64,000 nt of DNA from Aptenodytes patagonicus (Eukaryota; Chordata; Aves; Sphenisciformes; Spheniscidae): positions 45,784,849 through 45,848,848 of the forward strand of contig NC_134981.1 of assembly GCF_965638725.1 (NCBI RefSeq). The letters run 5' to 3'. How positions within the stretch are numbered: position 1 is the first letter of the stretch; every line of letters starts with the position of its first letter. Below, piece after piece: positions 11,324 through 20,717 of this stretch. Under the pieces are notes generated by a model, which saw only the letters and a list, made by a program, of their open reading frames with translations, searched no databases and was not told the DNA's origin. The position numbers and the translations under genes were made by a program.

Positions 11324-11326
11324 CTA
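11275..11326 (-). promoter_or_regulatory. probable gag-pol read-through signal (TAG plus downstream hairpin)
   Basis: gag ends GAT TAG AGG GGC CCT and pol continues in the same frame. All four copies keep TAG AGGGGCCCTG followed by CCTCC, an eight- or nine-base loop and GGAGG. That gives a GC-rich stem starting about ten bases after the stop. This resembles the stop-suppression layout known from gammaretroviruses. Read-through itself is inferred. Confidence 0.55.
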
Positions 11327-13735
11327 ATCCTCATCACAGTACTCATTTCTCATTTCTTGTACGTACGAGTCAGAAGTTTCTTCATTAAGATCAAGAGTAA
11401 GATCAGCCCTTCTACTCTCTCTGGGGAACTGCCCGCTGGAAACTGGAGAAGCAATTTTCCTGGAAGAACCTCTTTCTGTGATTGTTTTCCCTTGCAATTC
11501 ACGTACCCGTGCCCCTAGGGCTGCAGTAGGTTTCCCATCCCACTTCCTCATGTCCTCTCCGTGGTCACGCAGATAAAACCATAGGGTGCCCCGTGGTGTG
11601 TACCCTTTATATTCTCTCTCTTGAGCAAAAGAACGCTGACTCCTAATAGCCGAGATACTGGTCCGTACAGGTGAGGAGTAGGACCTATCCTCTCTGAGTT
11701 GCTGGATCTCCCGGGACAGTTTTTCGGACAGTTTCTCCACAGGCGAGACGAGGGAGGAAGAAAGACTTTCCTCGTATTGCCGGAGTTGACCAGCCAATTC
11801 ATCCACTGTTTGTTCCTCTCCATCTTTCCAGGTCATCACTGCCAATGAATTGGCGTATGACGATGGTGAGCTCCTTATAAACTTCCGCCACATGGGTCGT
11901 ATGCACTTGACTTCGTCTGGATCTTTGGATAGTTGTTCATTGCTCAGGTCATCATAAATCACCTCCACCACAGCTAATTCTCTCAGAAACTGGATACCCT
12001 TCTCCATGGTGGCCCACTTGCTTGGGCGACATATGACATCTTCCTTGAAGGGATACCTTTCCTTCACGCTTGACAAGAGTCGCCTCCAAAGGCTGAGGAT
12101 TTGTGTCCCTTTTCCAATCGCTTTGTCAATGCCCCCTTCCCCGGAAAGGGATCCCAGCTGCTTGGCTTCTTTACCCTCTAATTCCAGGCTACTGGCCCCA
12201 TTATCCCAGCATCGGAGCAGCCAGGTGACAATATGCTCGCCTGGACGGCGGCTGAAATCTTTTCGTATATCTCGCAGCTCACTCAGGGATAGAGATCGGG
12301 TGGTCACTGCCTCGTTTATGAGTTCTTCCTCTTCCTCCTCCCCGATCAGCGGCCGGCTCTCCTCCTCCGGTTCTCGTGATGGCCCTTCTCCAGGGTAGTC
12401 GTACAGTTCTTCCTCCAATTCCCTTTTAGAAGAAGCTTCTTCCTCCCTTACTAAACAAGCCGACTTCCGCTTCCAAGATTTCTTCTTGTGTACAGGGGCG
12501 ACTGATACCGGCACAGGCTGGTTCTTTGGTTCAGCCACAAGGCGTGTTGCTGGGGTTGGAGTGGCCGCAGTGCAAGTGCATGTCACCGGAGTCTGAGTGG
12601 CCGCAGGGCCTGTTGCCGGGGTTGGAGTGGCCGCAGTGCATGTCGCCGGGGTTGGAGTGGCCGCAGTGCAAGTGCATGTCACCGGAGTCTGAGTGGCCGC
12701 AGGGCCTGTTGCCGGGGTTGGAGTGGCCGCAGTGCATGTCGCCAGGGTTGGAGTGGCTGCAGTGCATGTCACCGGGGTTGGAGTGGCCGCAGTGCAAGTG
12801 CATGTCACCGGAGTCTGAGTGGCCGCAGGGCCTGTTGCCAGCGTCTGAGTAGCTGCAGTGCATGTTTCTGGGGTCGGAGTGGCCGCAAGGCCTGTTGCCG
12901 GGGTCTGAGTGGCTGCACGGCATGTCGCTGGGGTCGGAGTGGCCGCAGGGCCTGTTGCCCGGGTCTGAGTGGCCGCAGTGCGTGTCGTTTTACTGTCAGA
13001 GCCAGAGACCTTCTCTTCCCTTTGAGGGTACTGAATGGTGTTGAACAGGGCTCGGTAAGCATGGGCCAGGCCCCAGCACGGTGCAATGATCTGCATCTCT
13101 CTGGAGTTGCCAGGGTGACAGCATACTTTGTCCAAATATTCTACTAACTTTTCAGGATTCTGCACTTGCTCAGGGGTGAAGTTCCAAAACACTGGGGGTG
13201 CCCATTGGCCTAGGTACTTGCCCATCTTGTCCCACACACCCTGCCACTCATAACTATCCAGCCTTGGGGCAGATCTCTGGATGATATTCTTAAATTGCTT
13301 ATTAACCTTAGACAAAACCGAAACAATATTCCCAAGAAGTACCAATAGAAGTATCTTAACTACCCAAGGCTGTTCAAAATACTGAAAAATTACTGTAATG
13401 AAGGAGGAAACATCATAGGAGAAGGTAGTGACACTGCCATTCTGTATTTCCTCCGCAAAAAAACTCTCAGAAAAGTTACTGCAATTGCTAGTTGTCTCCA
13501 CGAAATGGTCTCCGTGGTACAGTAATGGCTTCATTGCGAAATTTACATACCACACTAACGTCAAGGTCAATGTTCTAAAAACAAACCTCACAAGCGAGAC
13601 ATCACTATTCACTGCAGACCACAGCGAACTGCAAAACCCAACACCAATCTTTAACATGTACAGCAGGAAAAAGAGCACTATGGAGATTATACAAATCAAT
13701 ATCGAGAACAGAGGAACCAACATTGTGACCCTCAA
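11324..13735 (-). CDS. ERV-L copy A gag, 803 codons, intact, with N-terminal membrane segments
   Basis: The only unbroken gag in the window. Residues about 5-30 are strongly hydrophobic (FSILICIISIVLFFLLYML). A second hydrophobic stretch lies at about 50-72 and a third at about 108-140 (PWVVKILLLVLLGNIVSVL). The loop between the second and third has sequons NCS, NFS and NGS. A globular region follows (WQGVWDKMGKYLGQW, about 165-240), then about 14 copies of a ten-residue AATPTPATGP-like repeat, an acidic stretch, a capsid-like domain (GEHIVTWLLRCWDNGA, ERYPFKEDVICRP) and a basic tail. No zinc knuckle is seen. The second Met (13723) may be the true start, since copy D keeps an ATG there. It ends in a TAG that is in frame with pol. 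Confidence 0.85.
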   Translation of the reverse strand: MRVTMLVPLFSILICIISIVLFFLLYMLKIGVGFCSSLWSAVNSDVSLVRFVFRTLTLTLVWYVNFAMKPLLYHGDHFVETTSNCSNFSESFFAEEIQNGSVTTFSYDVSSFITVIFQYFEQPWVVKILLLVLLGNIVSVLSKVNKQFKNIIQRSAPRLDSYEWQGVWDKMGKYLGQWAPPVFWNFTPEQVQNPEKLVEYLDKVCCHPGNSREMQIIAPCWGLAHAYRALFNTIQYPQREEKVSGSDSKTTRTAATQTRATGPAATPTPATCRAATQTPATGLAATPTPETCTAATQTLATGPAATQTPVTCTCTAATPTPVTCTAATPTLATCTAATPTPATGPAATQTPVTCTCTAATPTPATCTAATPTPATGPAATQTPVTCTCTAATPTPATRLVAEPKNQPVPVSVAPVHKKKSWKRKSACLVREEEASSKRELEEELYDYPGEGPSREPEEESRPLIGEEEEEELINEAVTTRSLSLSELRDIRKDFSRRPGEHIVTWLLRCWDNGASSLELEGKEAKQLGSLSGEGGIDKAIGKGTQILSLWRRLLSSVKERYPFKEDVICRPSKWATMEKGIQFLRELAVVEVIYDDLSNEQLSKDPDEVKCIRPMWRKFIRSSPSSYANSLAVMTWKDGEEQTVDELAGQLRQYEESLSSSLVSPVEKLSEKLSREIQQLREDRSYSSPVRTSISAIRSQRSFAQEREYKGYTPRGTLWFYLRDHGEDMRKWDGKPTAALGARVRELQGKTITERGSSRKIASPVSSGQFPRESRRADLTLDLNEETSDSYVQEMRNEYCDED
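12530..12980 (-). repeat. 30-base minisatellite in gag, about 14 units
   Basis: The unit encodes AAT-P/Q-TPAT-G/C-P-like decapeptides. Some units carry a two-residue CT insertion, giving a higher-order pattern. The same place holds about four units in copy D (60062-60190) and one in copy B (about 20373-20406). The product is a Thr/Pro/Ala-rich linker between the membrane region and the capsid-like domain. Confidence 0.9.
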
Positions 13736-13799
13736 CTATTAACAGATATAAGTTCTTTAATACACTCCGGTTAATCTGTTATTATCTCAAACCCTTCGT

Positions 13800-13817
13800 G
13801 CCCCACGTTGGGCGCCA
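13800..13817 (-). promoter_or_regulatory. primer-binding site, tRNA-Lys(1,2) type, copy A
   Basis: On the - strand this reads TGGCGCCCAACGTGGGGC, the 18-mer complementary to the 3' end of tRNA-Lys(1,2) used by foamy viruses and some betaretroviruses. It is ten bases from the LTR end, longer than the usual few bases. Confidence 0.9.
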
Positions 13818-13827
13818 AAAAAAGGAC

Positions 13828-14391
13828 TGTCGTGGTTTAATTTCAGTCGGCAACTAAGCACCACGCAGCCGCTCGCTCACTCCCCCCCACCCGGTGGGAT
13901 GGGGGAGAGAATTGGAAGAGCACAAGTGAGAAAAACTCGTGGGTTGAGATAAAAACAGTTTAATAATTGAAATAAAATGATAATAATAATAATATGATAA
14001 TAATAATAATAATACACAAAGCAAGTGATGCACAGTACAATTGCTCACCACCCGCCAACCGATGCCCAGCCAGTCCCCAAGCAGCGGCCCCCCCCGGCCA
14101 GCTTTCCCCCAGTTTATGTGCTGAGCATGATGTCACATGGTATGGAATGTCCCTTTGGCCAGTTTGGGTCAGCTGTCCTGGCTGTGCCCCCTCCCAGCTT
14201 CTTGTGCACCTCCAGCCTTCTCAGTCGGTAGAGCACGGGAAGCTGAAAAGTCCTTGGCTAGTGTAAGCACTACTTAGCAACAACTAAAACATCGGTGCGT
14301 TATCAACTTTGTTCTCCTCCTAAATCCAAAACACAGCACTGTACCAGCTACTAGGAAGGAAATTAACTCTATCCCTGCTGAAACCAGGACA
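13828..14391 (-). mobile_element. 5' LTR of ERV-L copy A
   Basis: 564 bp, TGTCGTGG...CCAGGACA on the + strand. It has a longer (AAT)n tract than the 3' LTR and includes the 14-base gtcagctgtcctgg block absent from the 3' LTR. A CRE-like site has decayed to TGATGTCA. Confidence 0.9.
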
Positions 14392-14632
14392 ATATACAAC
14401 GTGGCCTTCAGGCCTGTGTTGTGCTGCACGTACTCCTTGACCACAGAATAAACTCAGCCACCTCACTGCAACGCAGGAGCCTGCAGGCAGCTCCCACTCA
14501 GTACCAGGAATTATGCCACGTGCGTGACCTTGCCTTTATCTAACAGTGCAGCAAGAATTTCTCGTGAACATAATTTCTGTTTGACTGTAGATATGATAAA
14601 TAGAGCTGTTTCCTTGTAAGAAAATCCTATAA
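14392..14632. other. short single-copy-looking flank
   Basis: About 240 bases between copy A and the next LTR. I see no gene or known repeat in it. Confidence 0.5.
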
Positions 14633-14637
14633 TAGCT

Positions 14638-15217
14638 TGTGCTGGTTTTGGCCAGGAGAGAGTTAATTTTCTTCATAGTAGCCTGTATGGGGCTGTGTTT
14701 TGGATTTGTGCTGAAAACAGTGTTGATAACACAGGGATGTTTTAGTTACTGCTGAGCAGTGCTTACACAGCGTCAAGGCCTTTTCTGCTTCTCACACCAC
14801 CCCACCAGCCAGTAGGCTGGGGGTGCACAAGAAGTTGGGACAGCTGACCCCAACTGACCAAAGGGATATCCTATACCATATGATGTCATTGCTCAGCATA
14901 TAAAGCTGGGGGAAGGAGAAGGAAGGGGGGACATTTGGAGTTATGGCATTTTGTCTTCCCCAGTAACTGTTACACGTGATGGAGCCCTGCTTTCCTGGAG
15001 ATGGCTGAACACCTGCCTGCCCATGGGAAGGAGTGAATGAATTCCTTGTTTTGCTTTGCTTGCATGCGCGGCTTTTGCTTTACCTAGTAAACTGTCTTTA
15101 TCTCAACCCACGAGTTTTCTCACTTTTCCCCTTCCGATTCTCTCCCCCATCCCACCAGGGAGGAGTGAGCGAGTGGCTGTGTGGTGCTTAGTTGCTGGCT
15201 GGGGTTAAACCACGACA
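14638..15217 (+). mobile_element. older ERV-L-family solo LTR
   Basis: It runs TGTGCTGGTTTTGG...GGTTAAACCACGACA and is flanked by a perfect five-base duplication TAGCT (14633-14637 and 15218-15222). It has CATATAAAG (TATA box) preceded by a CRE-like TGATGTCA and is clearly diverged from the young LTRs. There is no internal region. Confidence 0.9.
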
Positions 15218-15221
15218 TAGC

Positions 15222-15772
15222 TGTCCTGGTTTCGGCAGGGATAGAGTTAATTTCCTTTCTAGTAGCTGGTACAGTGCTGTGTTTTGGTTTTAGGATGAGA
15301 ACAAAGTTGATAACACACCGATGTTTTAGTTGTTGCTAGGTAATGCTTACACTAGCCAAGGACTTTTCAGCTTCCCATGCTCTGCCGACTGAGAAGGCTG
15401 GAGGTGCCCAAGAAGCTGGGAGGGGGCACAGCCAAACTGGCCAAAGGGACATTCCATACCGTGTGACATCATGCTCAGTACATAAACTGGGGAAAGCTGG
15501 CCGGGGGGGCCGCTGCTCGGGGACTGGCTGGGCATCGGTCGGCGGGTGGTGAGCAATTGCACTGTGCATCACTTGCTTTGTGTATTGTTAGTATTATTAT
15601 TACATTATTATTATTTTTTTATTTCAATTATTAAACTGTTTTTATCTCAACCCACGAGTTTCTCTCACTTCTACTCTTCCAATTCTCTCCCCCATCCCAC
15701 CGGGGGCGGGCAGGGAGGAGTGAGCGAGCGGCTGTGTGGTGCTCAGTTGCCAACTGAGGTTAAACTACGACA
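15222..15772 (+). mobile_element. young ERV-L solo LTR adjoining the older one
   Basis: It begins TGTCCTGGTTTCGG at the last base of the neighbour's TAGCT duplication and ends TTAAACTACGACA. There is no internal region and no matching flanking duplication (ATAGC against TATGT). Confidence 0.85.
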
Positions 15773-16499
15773 TATGTGTAGTGCAGCACAGCACAGGTCC
15801 GGGCGTACTTGGGTTAACTGTTATGCTGATCACTAATGTGATGTACAATGGTCTTTCGGTCAGGATCAGTACAGTCCATTGCTGAACTGGCTGGAACTGG
15901 CACAGGGCAGCCCCTGGCCTCTTCTCAGAGGCCACCTCTGCAGACCCACCCACCCACCACCAAAACCTTGCCATGTCAACCCCAATACAAATGACTATTT
16001 AAAATTTTCTTATTTATGTACAGTTCGGTCAATTCCTTTCTCTACAGCAGGAACTAACTGGGAGGAATCACTTGAACTGCCAAATTCTCCACCTAGGATG
16101 TTAATCAACACATTGAAGCATAGAAGTAGCGCCTATCATTTGGCCTATGCACAGCAGGGACTGCCTGGGGGAACCACCTGGACTGTCCAGAATCCCACCC
16201 ACCCAGAGAGTGGTCCTGTAGCAATTAGTTGATTTGTTGACTGAACTTCTATGCAGATTCACAATCACCTTGTCTCAAATCAATCCATTGTCTCATCTAA
16301 GCAGAGACAAGCTGGGAAGTTCCTGGACCACCCAGGAATTAATGACTAAGCCCACCAGTTATACACACAAGCACAGCCCTGATATTCAGCTATACCACAA
16401 TTGCAGCTATAGGGCAAACTTGAATTTCCTCCCTATATCACAATTATAATTTAAATTCCATAGATTTTACCACACTGTAAAAGAGCATTGCCTTATTCA
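15773..16499. repeat. unassigned flank with degenerate direct repeats
   Basis: A motif of the form cagcaggaactaactggg ... accacctggactg recurs loosely near 16047, 16151 and 16302, spaced 100 to 150 bases. It may be a very old LTR or tandem repeat. No gene is seen. Confidence 0.3.
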
Positions 16500-17700
16500 G
16501 TCATGTCTCTATACTAATGTGTGCAGCATGAAGAATAAACAAGAAGAGCTAGAAGCTTTGGCCCAGTCCCAGAGCTACAACATCACTGGCATAAGCGAAA
16601 CCTGGTGGGATGAGTCCTGTGACTGATGTGCCATGATGGACAGTTATAGGCTCTTCAGGAGGGATAGGCAGAGCAGGTGAGGCAGGGGGTGGTGCTGTAT
16701 GTAAGGGAGGGGTTGGATTGTGTGGTGCTTGCAGTTGGTGACGACACAGTTGAGAGCCTCTGGGTAAGGATGAAGGGGAAAGCAAATAAAGTGGATGTTG
16801 TTGTGGTAGTCTACTATCGACCACCCAGCCAGGACGACAACACCAATGAATTATTCTATAAGGAATTAAGAGATATCTCTAGATCAGCTGCCCTTGTCCT
16901 TATGGGTGATTTTAACTTCCCAGATGTCAACTGAGAATATCATACAGCAGACACAAACAGGTCCAGGAAATTCCTGAAGCACGGTGAAGATAACTTCTTG
17001 GTGCAGGTACTAAGGGACCTGACTAGGAAAAGTGCCCTCCTAGATTTGTTGTTTGTAAAAAGAGAGGCTCTCGTGGGCAAAGTGGTGATTAGCGGCTGTC
17101 TTGGTCACAGTGACCATGAAGTAGTTGAGTTTCAAATCGTTGGCAATAGGAGAAAAAACTGCCAGCAAAACTTTGACCCTGGATATGGGGAGAGCAGAAT
17201 TTGGGCTGCTGAAGGAGCTAGTTAATAAGGTCCCCATGGAATCTGCTTTTGAAGGTATTGGGGTCCACGAATGCTGGTCACATTTTAAGAGCCATCTCTT
17301 AAGAGCACAGGAGCAGGCAATTCCAAAGTGTCAGAAGTCAAGCAAGCAGGGCAGAAGGCTGACTTGGATGGTGAAAGGTCTCAAGGGCAAGACATATGAG
17401 GAGCAGCTGAGGTCACTTGGTTTATTCAGCTTGGAGAAGAGAAGGCTGAGGGGTGACCTCATCACAGTCTACAACTTCCTCAAGGGGGGCAGCGGAGGGG
17501 GAGGTGCTGCTCTCCTCTCTCTGGTGACCAGCGATAGGACACGAGGAAATGGAATGAAGCTGCATCAGGGGAAGTTCAGACTGGACATTAGGACAAGGTT
17601 CTTCACTGAGAGGGTGGTCGGTCACTGGAACAGGCTCCCCAGGGAAGTGGTCACGGCACCAAGCCTGTCAGAGTTCAAGGAGTGTCTGAATGACGCTCTT
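16500..17700 (+). mobile_element. older CR1 LINE, internally deleted
   Basis: It starts near the ORF2 initiation region (CSMKNKQEELEAL) and continues with degraded endonuclease (GISETWWDES, LVLMGDFNFPDVN, GHSDHEVVEF), with several stops. Near 17375 it jumps to the ORF2 C-terminus ([28 protein letters not shown]). The whole RT core is missing. It is more diverged than the other CR1s. Confidence 0.8.
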
Positions 17701-18225
17701 AGTCTTTTTTGCCTCGGTCTTTACCGGCAAGTGCTCGAGCCTTACTGCCCAAGCCGCAGAAGGCAAAGGCGGGGACTGGGAGAATGAAGAGCCGCCCACT
17801 GTGGGAGAACATCAGGTTCGAGACCATCTAAGGCACCTGAAGGTGCACAAGTCCATGGGACCTGATGAGATCCATCCGCGGGTCCTGAAGGACCTGGCAG
17901 ATGAAGTTGTTAAGCCACTATCCATCGTATTTGAGAAGGCGTGGCAGTCCGGAGAAGTTCCCACTGACTGGAAAAGGGGAAACATGACCCCCATTTTTAA
18001 AAAGGGAAAAAAGGAAGACCCGGGGAACTACAGGCCAGTCAGTCTCACCTCTGTGCCTGGGAAGATCGTGGAACAGATCCTCCTGGAAGCTATGCTAAGG
18101 CCCATGGAGGACAGGGAGGTGATTCGAGACAGCCAGCATGGCTTCACCAAGGGCAAGTCCTGCCTGACTAACCTAGTGGCCTTCTATGATGGAGGGACTA
18201 CATCAGTGGACACGGGAAGGGCTAT
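17701..18225 (+). mobile_element. internal CR1 fragment fused to an NCBP1 exon
   Basis: This is a young-type CR1 piece from [14 protein letters not shown] sequence to TSVDTGRA in the RT domain. It is close to the copies at 20718, 39185 and 45204, but lacks both CR1 ends. The match to its relatives stops at gggcta (18219-18224), and the next bases read as the NCBP1 exon. CR1 insertions normally keep the 3' end, so a later deletion or rearrangement, or an assembly join, is needed. Confidence 0.8.
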
Positions 18226-18396
18226 CGTTGGCAAGAAAGACACATTCTGAGGCCTTACCTTGCCTTTGACAGTATTCTTTGTGAAGCATTGCAGCATAAC
18301 CTGCCTCCATTCACTCCTCCGCCTCACACTGAAGATTCAGTGTACCCAGTGCCAAGGGTTATTTTTCGGATGTTTGACTACACAGATGACCCAGAG
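18226..18396 (+). CDS. NCBP1: NCBP1 internal exon a (5' edge abnormal)
   Basis: It encodes [20 protein letters not shown] ... [15 protein letters not shown], matching nuclear cap-binding protein subunit 1 (CBP80) at about residues 243-299. CBP80 binds CBP20 to hold the m7G cap of nuclear RNAs and supports splicing, export and the pioneer round of translation. The donor is GAG|GTATGT at 18397, phase 0, and joins the next exon (GGC CCT). The 5' side is abnormal: the first recognisable codon is CGT (Arg) at 18226, directly against CR1 sequence. There is no polypyrimidine tract, and the nearest AG (18218-18219) lies inside CR1. Earlier exons are not in the window. The reading frame has no stop. 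Confidence 0.9.
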
Positions 18397-18973
18397 GTAT
18401 GTATTTACCGGGGTGGAACTGAATGTGCAATGGGGGGTTGCAAGGCAGTGCTGGTCAAGATGCAGTATCGCCTCTCCCAGAATGGTTATCAGTGTGAAAG
18501 TCAGTAGTAATTATATTTTGATACTGCTGGGGAGATTAACTAGATGACAAGAGTTAATGCTGACAGGTAGATTATTGAAGTTTAAAATTTAATAAGTGAT
18601 TTTCAGATGTTTTCATTAAGGATATGTCTTGAATGGATTCTCTGATGTCCAATAACATAACTGTGTTCGGGTAGCAGTCTCTCCTTCTGTGAGGATGGTG
18701 GTTTGGGTTTCCTCAGCCTAGCTGCTTATAAGAAATTTATACATTGAAGACTATCCTCTACCCATCTGTTCAAGTGGTTGATATAGATCATGGAACATAG
18801 CAGTTGACCTGAGTTAGATCAAAAGTCCATCTAGCCTGGTTTGTGTCTCCAGCAGTGGTCAAGAGCAGGTGTTTTGACAAGAGACTTTAGGCACAGGGGA
18901 AGAAAAGAAAATGCTTTCCCCAAGCACTTTTCCACCTGTTAGCTTCATTTGATGGCCCCCAATTCTTGCACTG
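18397..18973 (+). other. NCBP1: NCBP1 intron, unique part, with a possible ancient repeat
   Basis: Intron sequence before ERV-L copy B. Around 18790-18890 the block aagtccatctagcctgg...ctccagcagtgg resembles an old amniote interspersed repeat; this is a low-confidence impression. No gene is seen. Confidence 0.45.
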
Positions 18974-19524
18974 TGTCCTGGTTTCAGCTGGGAGAGAGTT
19001 AATTTCCTTCCTAGTAGCTGGTACAGTGCTGTGTTTTGGATTTAGGAGGAGAATAATGTTGATAACACACGGATGTTGTAGTTGTTGCTAAGTAGTGCTT
19101 ACACTAGCCAAGGACTTTTCAGCTTCCCATGCTCTACCGACTGAGAGGGCTGCAGGTGCACAAGAAGCTGGGAGGGGGCACAGCCAGGACAGCTGACCCA
19201 AACTGGCCAAAGAAACATTCCATACCATGTGACATCATGCTCAGCACATAAACTGGGGAAAGCTGGCTGGGGGGGGCCGCTGCTCGGGGACTGGCTGGGC
19301 ATCGGTCAGCGGGTGGTGAGCAATTCCACTGTGCATCACTTGCTTTGTGTATTCTTTTATCATTATTATATTATTTTATTTCAATTATTAAACTGTTTTT
19401 ATCTCAATCCATGAGTTTTCTCACTTTTACTCTTCTGTTTCTCTCCCCCATCCCACTGGGGCAGGGGGGGAGTGAGCGAGCGGCTGCGTGGTGCTCAGTT
19501 GCTGACTGAGGTTAAACCACAACA
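18974..19524 (+). mobile_element. 5' LTR of ERV-L copy B
   Basis: TGTCCTGGTTTCAGC...GTTAAACCACAACA. It contains TGACATCA (decayed CRE), CACATAAAC as TATA-like element and ATTATTAAACTG as poly(A) signal. It keeps the 14-base cagctgacc-type block, as does its 3' LTR. Confidence 0.9.
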
Positions 19525-19532
19525 GTCCTTTT

Positions 19533-19550
19533 TGGCGCCCAATGTGGGGC
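19533..19550 (+). promoter_or_regulatory. primer-binding site, tRNA-Lys(1,2) type, copy B
   Basis: TGGCGCCCAATGTGGGGC, one C-to-T change from the Lys(1,2) 18-mer, eight bases after the LTR. Confidence 0.85.
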
Positions 19551-19629
19551 ACGAAGGGTTTGAGATAACAACAGATTAACCAGAGCGCATTAAGAATTTA
19601 TATCTGTTAACAGTTGCGGGTCACAATAT

Positions 19630-20711
19630 TGATTCATCTGTTCTCGATATCAGTTTATCTGATCTGCATCATATTCTTTTTTTTTGCTGTACATGTTAGA
19701 GATTGGTGTTTGTTTTTGCAGTTTGCTGTGGTCTGCAGTGAATAGTGATGTTTTGCCTGGGAGGTTTGTTTTTAAAAAACTGGCCTTCAGCTTAATCTGG
19801 TATTTGAGCTTTGTACTGAAGCCATTACTGTACTTCGGGTACCACTTTGTGGAGACAGTTAGCAATTACAGTCCTTCCTCTGAGAGGTTTTCTACGGAGG
19901 AAATACAGAATAGCAGCGTCGCTACCTTTTTCTATGATGTTTCCTCCTTCATTACAGTAACTTTCCAGTATTTTGAACAGCCTTGGGTAGTTAAGATACT
20001 TCTATTAATACTTCTTGGGAATATTGTTTCGGTTTTGTCTAAGGTTAATAAGCGATTTAAGAATATCATCCAGAGATCTGCCCCAAGGCTGGATAGTTAT
20101 GAGTGGCAGGGTGTGTGGGACAAGATGGGCAAGTACCTAGGCCAATGGGCACCCCCAGTGTTTTGGAACTTCACCCCTGAGCAAGTGCAGAATCCTGAAA
20201 AGTTAGTAGAATATTTGGACAAAGTATGCTGTCACCCTGGCAACTCCAGAGAGACACAGGTCACTGCAACGTGCTGGGGCCTGGCCCGTGCCTGCCGAGC
20301 CCTGTTCAACACTATTTAGTACCCTCAAGGGGAAGAGAAGGTCTCTGGATGTGACGGTAAAACGACACGCCCTGTGGCCACTCCAACCCCGGCGACAGGC
20401 CCTGTGGCTGAACCAAAGAACCAGCCTGTGCCGGTATCAGTCGCCCCTGTACACAAGAAGAAATCTTGGAAGAGAAGTCGGCTCGTTTAGTAAGGGAGGA
20501 AGAAACTTCTTCTAAAAGGGAACCAGAGGAAGAAGTGGACGAGGCAGACTACCCTGGAGTAGGGCTATCACGAGAACAGGAGGAGGAGAGCCGGCCACTG
20601 ATCGGGGAGGAAGAAGAGGAAGAACTCATAAATGAGGCGGTAACCACCCTATCCATATCCCTGAGTGAGCTGCGAGATATGCGAAAAGTTTTCAGTCATC
20701 GTCCAGGCGAG
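19630..20711 (+). pseudogene. ERV-L copy B gag, N-terminal part, broken
   Basis: The start codons have become TTG and ATA, so initiation is lost. The N-terminal membrane region is still recognisable (19684-20000; NSSVATFFYDVSSFITVTF; PWVVKILLLILLGNIVSVL), as is WQGVWDKMGKYLGQW. A TAG interrupts FNTI-YPQ near 20318, and a frameshift precedes the acidic region (20466-20711). The Thr/Pro repeat is reduced to about one unit. The gene is then cut by a CR1 at GEHV. Confidence 0.85.
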
Positions 20712-20717
20712 CATGTT

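Larger units (their letters stand above)
7149..14391 (-). mobile_element. ERV-L-like provirus, copy A
   Basis: Complete layout on the - strand: 5' LTR (13828-14391), PBS, gag, in-frame TAG, pro-pol, short 3' UTR, 3' LTR (7149-7665), with no env. Class III (ERV-L/spuma-related) is inferred from the reverse transcriptase block LPQGWKHSPT with YIDDIIVWG and the RNase H connection motif WSLWQKAPGE. The bases flanking the two LTRs (AGTAC and ATATA) do not match, so a simple target-site duplication is absent. It lies antisense to NCBP1. Confidence 0.85.

Noticed and set aside
12006..12852. Long open frames opposite the copy A gag (130 and 108 codons)
   Set aside because: They are mirror frames created by the repeat and codon bias of gag; no homologous domain.
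11324..13735. Reading the N-terminal hydrophobic Gag region as a captured env or signal peptide plus host receptor
   Set aside because: It is in one frame with gag, follows the leader directly and is shared by copies A, B and D, with no cleavage or fusion-peptide features; no host gene match recognised.
16677..16934. Host endonuclease-like gene
   Set aside because: It is the CR1 ORF2 endonuclease domain with stops on both sides.
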